NCBI GenBank assembly: GCA_024279935.1
Contig: JAJRQZ010000076.1
Location: forward strand, 1-64,000
DNA from: Bacteroidota bacterium
GTDB taxonomy: Bacteria; Bacteroidota; Bacteroidia; Bacteroidales; F082
DNA length: 64,000 nt
Direction: 5' to 3'
The position numbers and the translations under genes were made by a program. The notes beneath the pieces are model-generated. The model made no database searches. It worked only from the letters and a program-made list of their open reading frames with translations, and had not been told where the DNA came from. This document shows, piece by piece, positions 54,506 through 63,753 of the stretch. Each line of letters opens with the position of its first letter. Position 1 is the stretch's first letter.

Positions 54506-55606
54506 ATGTGGCCATTTATAAAAAAAGAGTTTTTTCATATTTTTCGCGACTTCAGGTCGATGCTCATCCTGTTTGGCATGCCCGTAGCACAGGTTCTGCT
54601 TTTCGGCTTTGCCATAACAACTGATATCAAGGATGTCTCTATCGCCATTCTCGACAACTCAAAGGATAACGTAAGCCGGGAAATAAGCAACAAGTTGGTC
54701 TCTTCGGGTTATTTTATCTTAAACAGCAACTTGTCAAGCAATAATGAGATCGAGGCCGCTTTCAAACGTGGCGATATAAAAGAAGTCGTGGTTTTTGAAA
54801 ATGATTTTGCCCAAAAGCTGCAAAGGGAGGGCGTTGCCAATATCCAGTTGATAATCGATGCGTCGGAGCCAAACACAGCCAATATGATAAATGCATATAC
54901 CAGCGGTATCATTAACTCCTACTCTCTGGAATTGATGAAAAAGCAAGGAAAAATACCGATCAGCATCATTACCGAGCCCAAGATGCTTTATAATTCGGGC
55001 TTGAGAAGTGTTTTTATGTTTGTCCCGGGGGTTATAACTATTTTATTGATGCTGGTTTCCGCGATGATGACATCAATTTCCATAACTCGCGAAAAGGAAG
55101 TGGGCACTATGGAGGCTATACTTGTGTCGCCATTAAAACCTATACAGATTATTCTCGGAAAAGTAGCCCCTTATGTTTTGTTGTCATTTATAAATCTTAT
55201 AGTCATATTATTGCTTTCGGCATTTGTTTTTGATATGCCCATCAGGGGAAGTATAGTGCTGTTGTTGGTTGAAAGCATTTTGTTTATAGTTATGGCATTG
55301 GCCTTGGGAATATTAATTTCGTCGGTAAGCAAGTCGCAGCAACAAGCCATGTTGTTGTCTATGTTTGCGTTATTGCTTCCCACAATACTTTTGTCGGGAT
55401 TTATTTTCCCAATAGAGAACATGCCTTACGCACTTCAGTTGGTAAGCCATGTAATGCCTTCAAAATGGTTTATTATAATTGTCAAGAATATCATGCTGAA
55501 GGGTGTTGGCATAGGGTATTTTTGGAAAGAAACATTAATATTGCTTGCCATGACGGTCTTTTTTATTTTGATGAGCGTGAAGAAGTTTAAAACAAGACTA
55601 GAATAA
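54506..55606 (+). CDS. ABC-2 type permease (YbhS-like)
   Basis: 366 residues from the ATG at 54506, MWPFIKKEFFHIFRDFRSML. A GTG at 54482 is an alternative. One N-terminal membrane segment (FGMPVAQVLLFGFAI), a periplasmic domain of about 150 residues, then five C-terminal segments with ITREKEVGTMEAILVSPLKP, the coupling motif of ABC-2 permeases. Its partner follows at 2 bp. Confidence 0.92.
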   Translation: MWPFIKKEFFHIFRDFRSMLILFGMPVAQVLLFGFAITTDIKDVSIAILDNSKDNVSREISNKLVSSGYFILNSNLSSNNEIEAAFKRGDIKEVVVFENDFAQKLQREGVANIQLIIDASEPNTANMINAYTSGIINSYSLELMKKQGKIPISIITEPKMLYNSGLRSVFMFVPGVITILLMLVSAMMTSISITREKEVGTMEAILVSPLKPIQIILGKVAPYVLLSFINLIVILLLSAFVFDMPIRGSIVLLLVESILFIVMALALGILISSVSKSQQQAMLLSMFALLLPTILLSGFIFPIENMPYALQLVSHVMPSKWFIIIVKNIMLKGVGIGYFWKETLILLAMTVFFILMSVKKFKTRLE

Positions 55607-55608
55607 TT

Positions 55609-56721
55609 ATGAGGACTATATTGTACATCTTACAGAAAGAGTTCATACAGGTTTTCAGGGACAAGACCATGTTGCCGATTATTTTTGTGGTTCCCATCGT
55701 CCAGCTTTTAATACTTTCTTATACGGCAACTTTTGAGATTAAAAACATTGACTTGGTTGTTGTAGATCATGATAAATCTGTTGTTTCGGCCAAGATTGTC
55801 AGTAAGTTCTCAGGCTCGGCCTTCTTTAATTTTAAAGGAGTGGTTGACAGTTATGAAGAAGGTGAAAATAGTTTGCGGAACGATTACGCCGACCAGGTAA
55901 TTGTTGTTGAGCCTGGTTTTGAGCGTAATTTGCAGCTTGAGAAACAGGCGCATATTCAGGTAGTTACCAATGCCATTAACGGTAGTGCGGCTAGTTTGAT
56001 GAGTGCTTATTCCATTTCGATAATTGCTGATTTCAACCGGGAAATCATTGTTGATGCATTTCCGTTGGCCAATATTGAACTGCCGATAAGTACACAGCCT
56101 AATTTTTGGTACAATCCTGAGCTTAACTATATGACATTCATGGTTCCCGGTATTTTGGTTCTTTTGGTTACCATTATCGGCATGTTTCTTTCGGGGATGA
56201 ATTTGGTTAAGGAAAAAGAAATAGGTACAATAGAACAAATAAATGTAACCCCTATAAAAAAGTATCAGTTTATTGCAGGCAAGCTCCTGCCTTTCTGGGT
56301 AATTGCAAATATTGATTTAGCAATAGGCTTGTTGATGGCATATCTGGTATTCCAGATTCCGGTAGTTGGCAGTTTGCCCTTATTGTTCGGAGTGGCGTCT
56401 GTTTATCTTGTGGCTATATTATCGATCGGCTTGTTCATATCAACCATGACGAACACTATTCAGCAATCGATGTTTATATCCTGGTTTTTCCTGGTGGTTT
56501 TTATTCTGATGAGCGGTTTGTTTACACCGATTGAAAGCATGCCGAACTGGGCCCAGGACTTGAATTATATAAACCCCGTGGCATATTTTATCAAGATAAA
56601 CCGGATGATAATGCTTAAAGGCTCCGGATTCACAGATTTTGCGAGAGATTTTTACCTCTTATTGATTTATGCAGTTTCGGTACTAAGCTTTGCTATTTTT
56701 AGATATAAAAAGAGAATCTAA
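55609..56721 (+). CDS. ABC-2 type permease (YbhR-like)
   Basis: 370 residues. Same plan: N-terminal LYILQKEFIQVFRDKTMLPI, a periplasmic region, then NLVKEKEIGTIEQINVTPIK near 200 and four or more late segments (FISWFFLVVFILMSGLFTPI). Second permease of the pair. Stop overlaps the stop region of the convergent beta-barrel gene by 4 bases. Confidence 0.92.
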   Translation: MRTILYILQKEFIQVFRDKTMLPIIFVVPIVQLLILSYTATFEIKNIDLVVVDHDKSVVSAKIVSKFSGSAFFNFKGVVDSYEEGENSLRNDYADQVIVVEPGFERNLQLEKQAHIQVVTNAINGSAASLMSAYSISIIADFNREIIVDAFPLANIELPISTQPNFWYNPELNYMTFMVPGILVLLVTIIGMFLSGMNLVKEKEIGTIEQINVTPIKKYQFIAGKLLPFWVIANIDLAIGLLMAYLVFQIPVVGSLPLLFGVASVYLVAILSIGLFISTMTNTIQQSMFISWFFLVVFILMSGLFTPIESMPNWAQDLNYINPVAYFIKINRMIMLKGSGFTDFARDFYLLLIYAVSVLSFAIFRYKKRI

Positions 56722-57353
56722 TTGCCTAAGCTGAATATTAGCCCACCACTAAAATCACCTTGGATCATTGGTGCGTATGTGTTCAGGCTAAGGCCGCCGC
56801 CGCTGCTGCCCCCACCGATACCGTAATAGAAGCCGACACCAGAAAAGTTAAGGGGCATCAATAACCTTCCCCTAAGTATAATTCCAACCCTTTCGGTAAA
56901 GAATATTTTCACACCAAGACCTGCTGTTATCGAAAACCTGACCACATCCTTGATGTCCAAACCCGGTTCAGAGGCCGAGGACCAGCCTACGCCCATGGAG
57001 AAGTTCCCAAAAGGCCGTACCATGTCGTTGTTCACGCTCAGGGCTTTTAACGCGCCCACTTGAATATAGTTGACGGCTAAATTGCTTATCGTTACATCGC
57101 TCCAGCCGGCACGGTAGGCTGTAAACTTTGCATGAGTGTCCATGCGCGTATAGTTTAGCTCAAAATCCATTATCTCCCTTACCGGGACAATTAAGGATGC
57201 GCCGTAGTTCATGTTGTCGTAGATTTTAAAGCGGCCTTCGTAATAATCGATGCCACCACCGAACATATAACCTACGAAAGGAGCCACCTCGACCTGTGCA
57301 AAGGATGCCGATGAAAGCATTAAGGCAATAAAAAGTAGTCTGAATTTTTTCAT
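56718..57353 (-). CDS. Outer-membrane beta-barrel protein
   Basis: 211 residues with the signal peptide MKKFRLLFIALMLSSASFAQ. Regular alternating strands: VEVAPFVGYMFGGGIDYYEG, then YGASLIVPVREIMDFELNYT, and a Gly/Ser-rich loop YYGIGGGSSGGGLSLNTY. The last strand, FSGGLIFSLGN, ends in Asn instead of Phe. An OmpA-like or PorT-like small barrel of unknown function. Confidence 0.75.
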   Translation of the reverse strand: MKKFRLLFIALMLSSASFAQVEVAPFVGYMFGGGIDYYEGRFKIYDNMNYGASLIVPVREIMDFELNYTRMDTHAKFTAYRAGWSDVTISNLAVNYIQVGALKALSVNNDMVRPFGNFSMGVGWSSASEPGLDIKDVVRFSITAGLGVKIFFTERVGIILRGRLLMPLNFSGVGFYYGIGGGSSGGGLSLNTYAPMIQGDFSGGLIFSLGN

Positions 57354-57406
57354 TTTTGAATTTTTTATTTGCTTACAAATATATAATAATTCGTCGGGCT
57401 TTGATT

Positions 57407-58342
57407 CTAACGATAGTTTTTTCTGATAATTTTATTGCTTTCCGTCCGTGCAAAGCTGTCTATTATGATTATTTCTTTCGGCATAAATTTTTCCCTTATT
57501 GATCCCGACATTTCTTTCATAAGCAGAGACCTTGGCATGAGCAATTCCCCTTCAATATAAAGAACAATTTTTTGCCCCAGCTTCTTATCAGGAATACCAT
57601 ATATAAAGAATTGATTTTCAATAAATGAAGCAATTTTACGTTCTATTTCCTCCGGATGGATCTTAATCCCGCCGCTGATAATCACATTGTCCGTCCGGCC
57701 TTTTATTTTGAATGTCCCGTCATTGTTGATTGTTGCAATATCATTGGTAACAAGATTGCTGATGCCGATTTTGGGATATTCGATTATTAAGGTGTTTTTT
57801 TCTGACAGGCTAAGCTTTACGTTATTCAAGGGAGTGAGGAATTCAGATTTCTCAGGCCCGTTTATCCTTCGCAGGGCGATATGTGTTATGGTCTCGGTCA
57901 TGCCGTAAGTATGCCATAAGTTACATTTTGCTTTTTGAAGCCCGTCCTCCAATTTTATTGAAATAGAGGATCCGCCCAACAAAACATGCTGAAAGTTCTC
58001 CAGGATGCATCCCTTATCGTTCTCGATAATGTTCGATATCATTCCCGGTATCAAGGCGGTCAAGTCGTATTTCTCCAAGGGGGGGAAAACCGGTTCTAGC
58101 GACGGCTTTATATAATTTAGTTCCAAACCTCCGACAAAGGCTCTTATTATCATCATTTTGCCGGCAATATACTCGGTCGGCAGGCATAAAAGGGCTTTTT
58201 TACCAGAATTAATTTTAAGAAAGTCCAGAGTGGCTTTTGCACTATATTTCATATATCTTTTCAGAATCTTGATTTCCTTGGGCTTGCCGGTCGATCCTGA
58301 TGTCTTTGCAATTATAAAATCCTTGTCGTCAATCCATTGCAA
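57407..58342 (-). CDS. menE: o-Succinylbenzoate-CoA ligase, short form
   Basis: 311 residues. Adenylates o-succinylbenzoate and makes its CoA ester. The protein begins almost at the P-loop TSGSTGKPKEIKI (residue 14), so the N-terminal 100-150 residues of standard ligases are missing. Remaining markers: NLWHTYGMTETITHIALRRI near 142, IKGRTDNVIISGGIKIHPEE near 215, and the catalytic lysine region ARTESNKIIRKNYR at the end. Short MenE proteins are normal in Bacteroidota. Its start lies inside the 3' end of menC (31-base overlap), so translation is coupled. Confidence 0.88.
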   Translation of the reverse strand: MQWIDDKDFIIAKTSGSTGKPKEIKILKRYMKYSAKATLDFLKINSGKKALLCLPTEYIAGKMMIIRAFVGGLELNYIKPSLEPVFPPLEKYDLTALIPGMISNIIENDKGCILENFQHVLLGGSSISIKLEDGLQKAKCNLWHTYGMTETITHIALRRINGPEKSEFLTPLNNVKLSLSEKNTLIIEYPKIGISNLVTNDIATINNDGTFKIKGRTDNVIISGGIKIHPEEIERKIASFIENQFFIYGIPDKKLGQKIVLYIEGELLMPRSLLMKEMSGSIREKFMPKEIIIIDSFARTESNKIIRKNYR

Positions 58343-59499
58343 TATAAATTCGTATATCTTTTTTCCCAGTCTTCTATCTGTGGATTATTGATTTTCTCAT
58401 TGCAATAATGGCCCAACGAAACTGTGTTGAAGGATTTTCCCCGGATAAAAAACGTATTTTCCAGATTGGTCCATTGTGCGGTGCTTGAGTAAAAAAGCTC
58501 ATCTTTTTTTATCACCAAAGGGGAAATTATATTATTTGTAAAAAGGGTTCCTGTTCCCAGTCCTTGCGGCATATCGTTGTTTAAGCTTGCTATCCATTGT
58601 GCTATTGCGTTCAATCCTATATTTGCTTCCAGGGCTGAGGTGGCCCACCACGATATATTTCGTTTTTCGGCTTCCTTAATGAATGACCCGCTTACCTTAA
58701 AGCCTCCTAATAAACTAGGTTTCAGTATTATATATTGTGGTTTGATATAGTCTAGCAACTTCGGGATTTCATCAGGCTTTAAACCGATAAGTTCTTCGTC
58801 GAGGGCAATTGGAATGGGCGATTTCCTACACAGTACCGACATCTTCTCCCATTGTTTTTGTTTTATGGGCTGTTCTATGGAGTGGATTCCGAATTCCGAA
58901 AGCTTTTTTATCTTTTCCAAAGCCTCTGCCGGGCTGAAGGCACCATTGGCATCAACGCGAAGCTCAAGTTCTTCCTCGCTAAACTCATCCCTTATCATTT
59001 TTAGTAAACTCAGCTCCTTTTCGAATTCGATAGCACCGATCTTGAGTTTTATGCACTTGAAGCCTGAATTGATTTTATCGTGTATTTGTTGGCGCATAAA
59101 ATCAAACGAGCCCATCCATATTAAACCATTAATTGGGATCCCTTTTGTCCCTTTTGAGAAACCGGATTCAAAAAGTATATGTTTAGCCCCCTTATTTAAA
59201 TCGATAAAAGCAGTTTCAAGGCCGAAATTTATTGCCGGGAATTCAATTAACTCATCAGGGTTCCAATCTGGAAAAGTGTTGATGTTATGCAGGCACCAGT
59301 TTAGTTTTTCTTCAAAACCGGGACGGTCGTCAACGCTTAAATTGCGGATGATGCTGGCCTCGCCAAGGCCTTTGGTGTCAGGTGCTTCGCTATTATATAT
59401 ACTTATAAACCACGAATCCTTGGTTTTTAAGATTCCTCGTGATGTGCCTCCAGGGATTTTAAAGTTTAAAGTATGTTTTATGCAAGTGGCTTTTAACAT
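58312..59499 (-). CDS. menC: o-Succinylbenzoate synthase
   Basis: Dehydrates SHCHC to o-succinylbenzoate. 395 residues. Enolase-superfamily markers: FKCIKLKIGAIEFEKELSLL (KxK) near residue 145, ELRVDANGAFSPAEAL near 176, the metal-binding SIEQPIKQKQ near 205, PIALDEELIGLKPDEI near 230 and ILKPSLLGGFKVSGSFIKEA near 254. A tail of about 30 residues beyond the barrel overlaps menE. Between menA (2 bp) and menE. Confidence 0.93.
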   Translation of the reverse strand: MLKATCIKHTLNFKIPGGTSRGILKTKDSWFISIYNSEAPDTKGLGEASIIRNLSVDDRPGFEEKLNWCLHNINTFPDWNPDELIEFPAINFGLETAFIDLNKGAKHILFESGFSKGTKGIPINGLIWMGSFDFMRQQIHDKINSGFKCIKLKIGAIEFEKELSLLKMIRDEFSEEELELRVDANGAFSPAEALEKIKKLSEFGIHSIEQPIKQKQWEKMSVLCRKSPIPIALDEELIGLKPDEIPKLLDYIKPQYIILKPSLLGGFKVSGSFIKEAEKRNISWWATSALEANIGLNAIAQWIASLNNDMPQGLGTGTLFTNNIISPLVIKKDELFYSSTAQWTNLENTFFIRGKSFNTVSLGHYCNEKINNPQIEDWEKRYTNLYCNGLTTRIL

Positions 59500-59501
59500 A
59501 A

Positions 59502-60401
59502 TTATAAAATTAGCCCAATGCCGAATAATATTGAGAATAATAGGGTGGTCATGGCAAGTTTCTTCAAATACGGGTCGAGCAGAACTTCGTCTTTTATTTT
59601 CAAAATATTTCTTAGTTGAATTGCGAAGAACGGGAAACTTAGTAAATAGACTAGGTTCCAGTTAGATGTAAAATTAAATCTTGTATAAGTTATTGCGGAG
59701 ATCATTGCTGTGGAAAGTAAGATTAGATGGTATTTTTTAGCCTTGTTTATTCCAAGTTTAGCAGCAAAAGTAATTTTTCCGGAAGCAATATCATTTTTTA
59801 TGTCTCGCATATTGTTGAGGTTCAATACTGCCGTGCTTAACAACCCCATGCTAATTGCAGGCAGCAGAATGTAGAAATCGATTTTTTTGGTGTTCAGGAA
59901 ATATGTCCCTAAAACAGCCGTCAAACCAAAGAAAACAAATACGAAAACATCTCCCAAACCCGAATAGCCATAAGCTTTAGTGCCTATGGTATATTTAATT
60001 GCTGCTGCTATTGCGGCAATGCCCAGGAGGAGAAAGGCCAATATTGGGAATAGCTCGTCACCAAACGATTCAACAATAAGGTAAACACCAGATATAAAGG
60101 AGAGTAAAGAAAAAATAACAATTGCTGTTTTCATCTGTCCCGGACTGATCTCACCGCTTTGTAAAGCTCTTTCAGGACCAAGCCGGTCTTTGTTGTCAGT
60201 ACCTTTGGTCCCATCGCCATAGTCGTTGGCAATGTTTGATAATATTTGGAGCAGGAGTGTTGTTATTAATGAGAACGCAATAACGCTTGTTTTATATTCA
60301 CCAGAGGCAATTGCCAGGAAACTTCCCATTAAAATTGTGGAAAACGCCAAGGGCAAAGTCCGTAGGCGAAATGAATTTATCCATGTTTTTATTTTAGACA
60401 T
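59502..60401 (-). CDS. menA: 1,4-Dihydroxy-2-naphthoate polyprenyltransferase
   Basis: 299 residues from the ATG at 60401, MSKIKTWINSFRLRTLPLAF. UbiA-type membrane enzyme with eight or nine segments. First Asp motif NIANDYGDGTKGTDNKDR near residue 53, second near 180 (NLNNMRDIKNDIASGKITFA). Attaches the polyprenyl tail to DHNA. The upstream extension to 60440 lacks support. Ends 2 bp before menC. Confidence 0.93.
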   Translation of the reverse strand: MSKIKTWINSFRLRTLPLAFSTILMGSFLAIASGEYKTSVIAFSLITTLLLQILSNIANDYGDGTKGTDNKDRLGPERALQSGEISPGQMKTAIVIFSLLSFISGVYLIVESFGDELFPILAFLLLGIAAIAAAIKYTIGTKAYGYSGLGDVFVFVFFGLTAVLGTYFLNTKKIDFYILLPAISMGLLSTAVLNLNNMRDIKNDIASGKITFAAKLGINKAKKYHLILLSTAMISAITYTRFNFTSNWNLVYLLSFPFFAIQLRNILKIKDEVLLDPYLKKLAMTTLLFSILFGIGLIL

Positions 60402-60515
60402 TCTTAATGTAGTTAATTTTATTTTCCCGCTTCCAGGCAAGGGGCCTGAAATATTTTGTTTTCTTTAGCAACAGTCTTCATTTTGTATAATAGTGTTATT
60501 GATCAAATCCGCTTA

Positions 60516-61337
60516 CTATGGAAACTTCGGATATTTATGGAAATCGGGGTCGCGTTTCTCAAGGAAGGCATGTTTTCCCTCCTGGGCCTCGTCGGTAAGA
60601 TAATAAAGCAAAGTGGCATTGCCCGCAAACTCCTGGAGACCGATCTGGCCATCCAATTCGGCGTTCATCCCTAGCTTGATCATCCTTAGTGCCATAGGGC
60701 TTCGCTTGTGCATGGTTAAGCACCAATCAACGGCCTCGTCCTCCAGTTTGCCTAAGGGAACAACTTTATTGACCATTCCCATTTCCTCTGCTTCTTTAGC
60801 TGAGTATTGTTTGTTTAGGAACCATATTTCCCTTGCTCTCTTCTGCCCTACAATGGCTGCCAGGAACGAGGATCCCAGTCCGGCATCGAAGCTTCCTACC
60901 TTTGGACCTGTTTGACCGAAAACGGCATTTTCGCTTGCAATTGTCATGTCGCATACAACATGCAAAACGTGCCCGCCGCCTATCGCAAAACCGTTAACCA
61001 TGGCTATAACCGGTTTCGGCATCGACCTTATTTTTCTTTGAACGTCTAGAACGTTGAGCCTCGGAACCCCGTCTTTCCCAATATAGCCCCCCTTGCCCTT
61101 CACGTTTTGGTCGCCACCAGCACAAAAAGCCTTGTCGCCTTCACCCGTAATTAAAATTGTATAAACGTCCATGTCCTCGCGCAGCATTTCCATTGCCGTG
61201 GCCATCTCAGTGGTAGTAGTTGGTGTGAAAGCATTATAATATCTTGGCCTGTTGATAGTTAATTTTGCTATATGATTCCATTTCTCGAGTTTAATATCCT
61301 CAAAATCGTATATGGGCTTCCAGTCTCTTGTGCTCAT
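60516..61337 (-). CDS. menB: 1,4-Dihydroxy-2-naphthoyl-CoA synthase
   Basis: 273 residues, crotonase fold. [18 protein letters not shown] near residue 70, [20 protein letters not shown] near 115, [20 protein letters not shown] near 140 and [20 protein letters not shown] near 225. Closes the ring of o-succinylbenzoyl-CoA. First gene of the minus-strand menB-menA-menC-menE run; menD and menF are outside the window. Confidence 0.95.
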   Translation of the reverse strand: MSTRDWKPIYDFEDIKLEKWNHIAKLTINRPRYYNAFTPTTTTEMATAMEMLREDMDVYTILITGEGDKAFCAGGDQNVKGKGGYIGKDGVPRLNVLDVQRKIRSMPKPVIAMVNGFAIGGGHVLHVVCDMTIASENAVFGQTGPKVGSFDAGLGSSFLAAIVGQKRAREIWFLNKQYSAKEAEEMGMVNKVVPLGKLEDEAVDWCLTMHKRSPMALRMIKLGMNAELDGQIGLQEFAGNATLLYYLTDEAQEGKHAFLEKRDPDFHKYPKFP

Positions 61338-61542
61338 GATTTCTTAATTTAATTTTGAAACAAAAATATTAAAAAGATCCACCCAACGACCTGGCAATTA
61401 TAAGTCAGGGGAAAAACCAAGTATTATATTATATAGTCTTGAATTATTGCATAAATTATAATACAAAAAAACAGCTGCATGATTTATGTTGTTTTTGTGC
61501 GTTTGCAGAAATAATTGTCATGAGCCCTCTTCCCCGTATAAA

Positions 61543-62460
61543 CTATATCTTTATGAGTTCGTAAAAATCAAAATCCCTTAAGGCTTCTTTCGATTCCTTG
61601 AGCTTGCTTGTGAACCCGAGCATCATCCCACCGCCCCCCGAGCCACAGAGTTTAAGATAATAATCATCACTCGAAAGGCCATTTTCCCAGATTTCGAGTA
61701 TAGGGCCGGGGATCATGGGCTTGAAATTCTCAAATGTAAATTCTGAAATAGTCTTAGCGTCTTTTATAACATTGTTAAAAGTAACAGACAGAAAGTGTTT
61801 TATGCATTTATTATTAGTAGGAATAAGTATGCCCTGAATTTTCTTCATGAAAGATCCTTTTTCAAACTCTTTCAAAAACCAGTTTACAAGTGGTTGAGTT
61901 TCACCAACGGTTTTGGTGTCTATCAGAAAGATTCCCGAATTACTGTTTTCGTTTTCCTTTGGAAGGCAGACAGTTGTTAAATTACCTTTTTCATTTATTA
62001 AAATTGCCTTGTTAAGGTAAGACACCAATGGGTCGAGCCCGGAACTTTTTCCGTGATAATAGGACTCCATTTTTGAGAAGATACTTTTTAGCTCATCAAG
62101 GTTATCAGTCTTGTCATAAGCATAAGTGTCATAAACCGAAGCTACAATGACGCCTGAACTGCCTAGTCCATAACTAATCGGGATATTTGTCTCAAAAAAT
62201 AGCCCGTGTTCGATATCCTGTTTGAAAACATGCAGATCAATCTGTTCATGGAATCCGGATTCCATAAGAAAATAAAGATAATCCAAAAGATAGGCGACTG
62301 AGTAGTGATTGCTTTCGGAGTTTCTGCTCTCAGTGTCAAATAACAATTGCCCTGAATATTTCCCAAAAGGGATGCTCAAGGCCATTGAACCTTTTATCAG
62401 GGTATATTCACCAAACAAAAGTATCTTCGACTTAAATGACCTGGATTTTTCTACTGTCAT
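61543..62460 (-). CDS. GHMP kinase, probably mevalonate kinase-like
   Basis: 305 residues. KSKILLFGEYTLIKGSMALS near residue 10 and the ATP-binding ETNIPISYGLGSSGVIVASV near residue 95 (PxxxGLGSS type), then YYHGKSSGLDPLVSYLNKAI near 132, and the C-terminal LKLCGSGGGGMMLGFTSKLK near 275. The general pattern fits mevalonate pathway kinases; the exact substrate (mevalonate or a phosphorylated form) cannot be fixed. No partner gene adjacent. Positions 61338-61542 hold nothing recognised. Confidence 0.82.
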   Translation of the reverse strand: MTVEKSRSFKSKILLFGEYTLIKGSMALSIPFGKYSGQLLFDTESRNSESNHYSVAYLLDYLYFLMESGFHEQIDLHVFKQDIEHGLFFETNIPISYGLGSSGVIVASVYDTYAYDKTDNLDELKSIFSKMESYYHGKSSGLDPLVSYLNKAILINEKGNLTTVCLPKENENSNSGIFLIDTKTVGETQPLVNWFLKEFEKGSFMKKIQGILIPTNNKCIKHFLSVTFNNVIKDAKTISEFTFENFKPMIPGPILEIWENGLSSDDYYLKLCGSGGGGMMLGFTSKLKESKEALRDFDFYELIKI

Positions 62461-62560
62461 TTTATTGTTTTATGTTATAACGATAGTACTGGTTTAATTG
62501 ACTTCTTATGATTTGCAAATTTAAGCCATTATTTCATTTGAAAAATCTAATATCGTCATA

Positions 62561-63174
62561 ACAATCATAAAGATCAGTGTTCCAATACTTTATCCTCCGG
62601 GACACTGATCTTACTGATCATACTGATTTATTATGGTCTAAGTTAACAGCCGACGAAGTAAACCTTAACAGATCATGACAATCATAAAGATCAGTGTACT
62701 AATATTTTATCCTCCGGGACACTGATATTACTGATCATACTGATTTATTATGGTATAAGTTAACGATAACCGAAGTAAACCTTAACAGATCATGACAATC
62801 ATAAAGATCAGTGTACTAATATTTTATCCTCCGGGACACTGATCTTACTGATCATACTGATTTATTATGGTATAAGTTAACAGCCGACGAAGTAAACCTT
62901 AACAGATCATGACAATCATAAAGATCAGTGTACTAATATTTTATCCTCCGGGACACTGATATTACTGATCATACTGATTTATTATGGTCTAAGTTAACAG
63001 CCGACGAAGTAAACCTTAACAGATCATGACAATCATAACAATCAGTGTACTAATATTTTATCCTCCGGGACACTGATCTTACTGATCATACTGATTTATT
63101 ATGGTATAAGTTAACAGCCGACGAAGTAAACCTTAACAGATCATGACAATCATAAAGATCGGTGTAAAGTAACC
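62561..63174. repeat. 117-bp tandem repeat array, left block
   Basis: Units start at 62561, 62678, 62795, 62912 and 63029, each exactly 117 bases apart, with a truncated sixth unit from 63146. Each contains AAGATCAGTGT and, 20 bases on, its complement ACACTGATCTT; some units have ATATTAC in place of the last bases of the arm. With flanking bases the hairpin stem reaches about 15-17 bp around a loop with TATCCTCCGGG. The common spacer is GTTAACAGCCGACGAAGTAA or the variant GTTAACGATAACCGAAGTAA. Not a CRISPR: the units are whole-length repeats without unique spacers. Bases 62461-62560 show a decaying start. Confidence 0.92.
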
Positions 63175-63561
63175 TTATTTATAATCAGCAGTTAATACTC
63201 TTCGTCTAAGTTGAGGTTTTTTGCCAAAGTTCAATAATAAACCTACCTCGATTTCTGTTGCTCGCAAGTAATTAACGAGTTGTGCTTCATGTTCTTCACA
63301 TAGGTTCTCTGCTGCTTTTAACTCGACAATGATTTTGTGCTCAACAATTAAATCCGCAAAATAATTGCCAACTTTTATATCATCGTAGTACACAGTAATA
63401 GACTTTTGCTGCTCACAATCAACCCCTGTTTTTCTCAATTCAATCATCATGGAGTTTTCATATACTTTCTCTAAAAAGCCATAACCAAGAGTGTTATAAA
63501 CTGTGTAAAAAGCCTTAATAATTTTGTTGGAAATTTCTGAGTGTAAGTAATTATCTTTCAT
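63175..63561 (-). CDS. GxxExxY protein (PD-(D/E)XK nuclease-like fold)
   Basis: 128 residues. The family name-giving motif is GYGFLEKVYENSM near residue 26. A PD-(D/E)XK-like core follows: VGNYFADLIVEHKIIVELKA (Asp in ADLIV, then ExK in VELKA) near 65-85. Then EEHEAQLVNYLRATEIEVGL and LLNFGKKPQLRRRVL. Function of the family is not established; a nuclease role is inferred from the fold. The gene sits inside the 117-bp repeat array, with its stop directly at the end of the left block and repeat sequence resuming after its start. Confidence 0.9.
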   Translation of the reverse strand: MKDNYLHSEISNKIIKAFYTVYNTLGYGFLEKVYENSMMIELRKTGVDCEQQKSITVYYDDIKVGNYFADLIVEHKIIVELKAAENLCEEHEAQLVNYLRATEIEVGLLLNFGKKPQLRRRVLTADYK

Positions 63562-63639
63562 TGGAGAAATTTTTAATGGTTAACTAATTAAATTTGTTTA
63601 AATTTTAGAATTAAATGCTAATAATTTTCAAGTTAGGTT

Positions 63640-63753
63640 TGACGATTAGCTAAATACGTATTCTATAGGATACTGATCAGACTAGTGTGTCTGATTTCTT
63701 ATAAATTACAAATTTAAACTAAAAATCAATCGAATAAACCTTAACAGACCATA
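63640..63753. repeat. Degenerate copy of the 117-bp repeat
   Basis: The order of elements matches a repeat unit: ACGTATTCTATAGGATACTG in place of the hairpin start, then CTGATTTCTTATAAATTA and CGAATAAACCTTAACAGACC. Many bases have drifted. It lies between the GxxExxY gene and the right block, so repeats existed on both sides of the gene. 63562-63639 is A/T-rich with nothing else seen. Confidence 0.55.
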
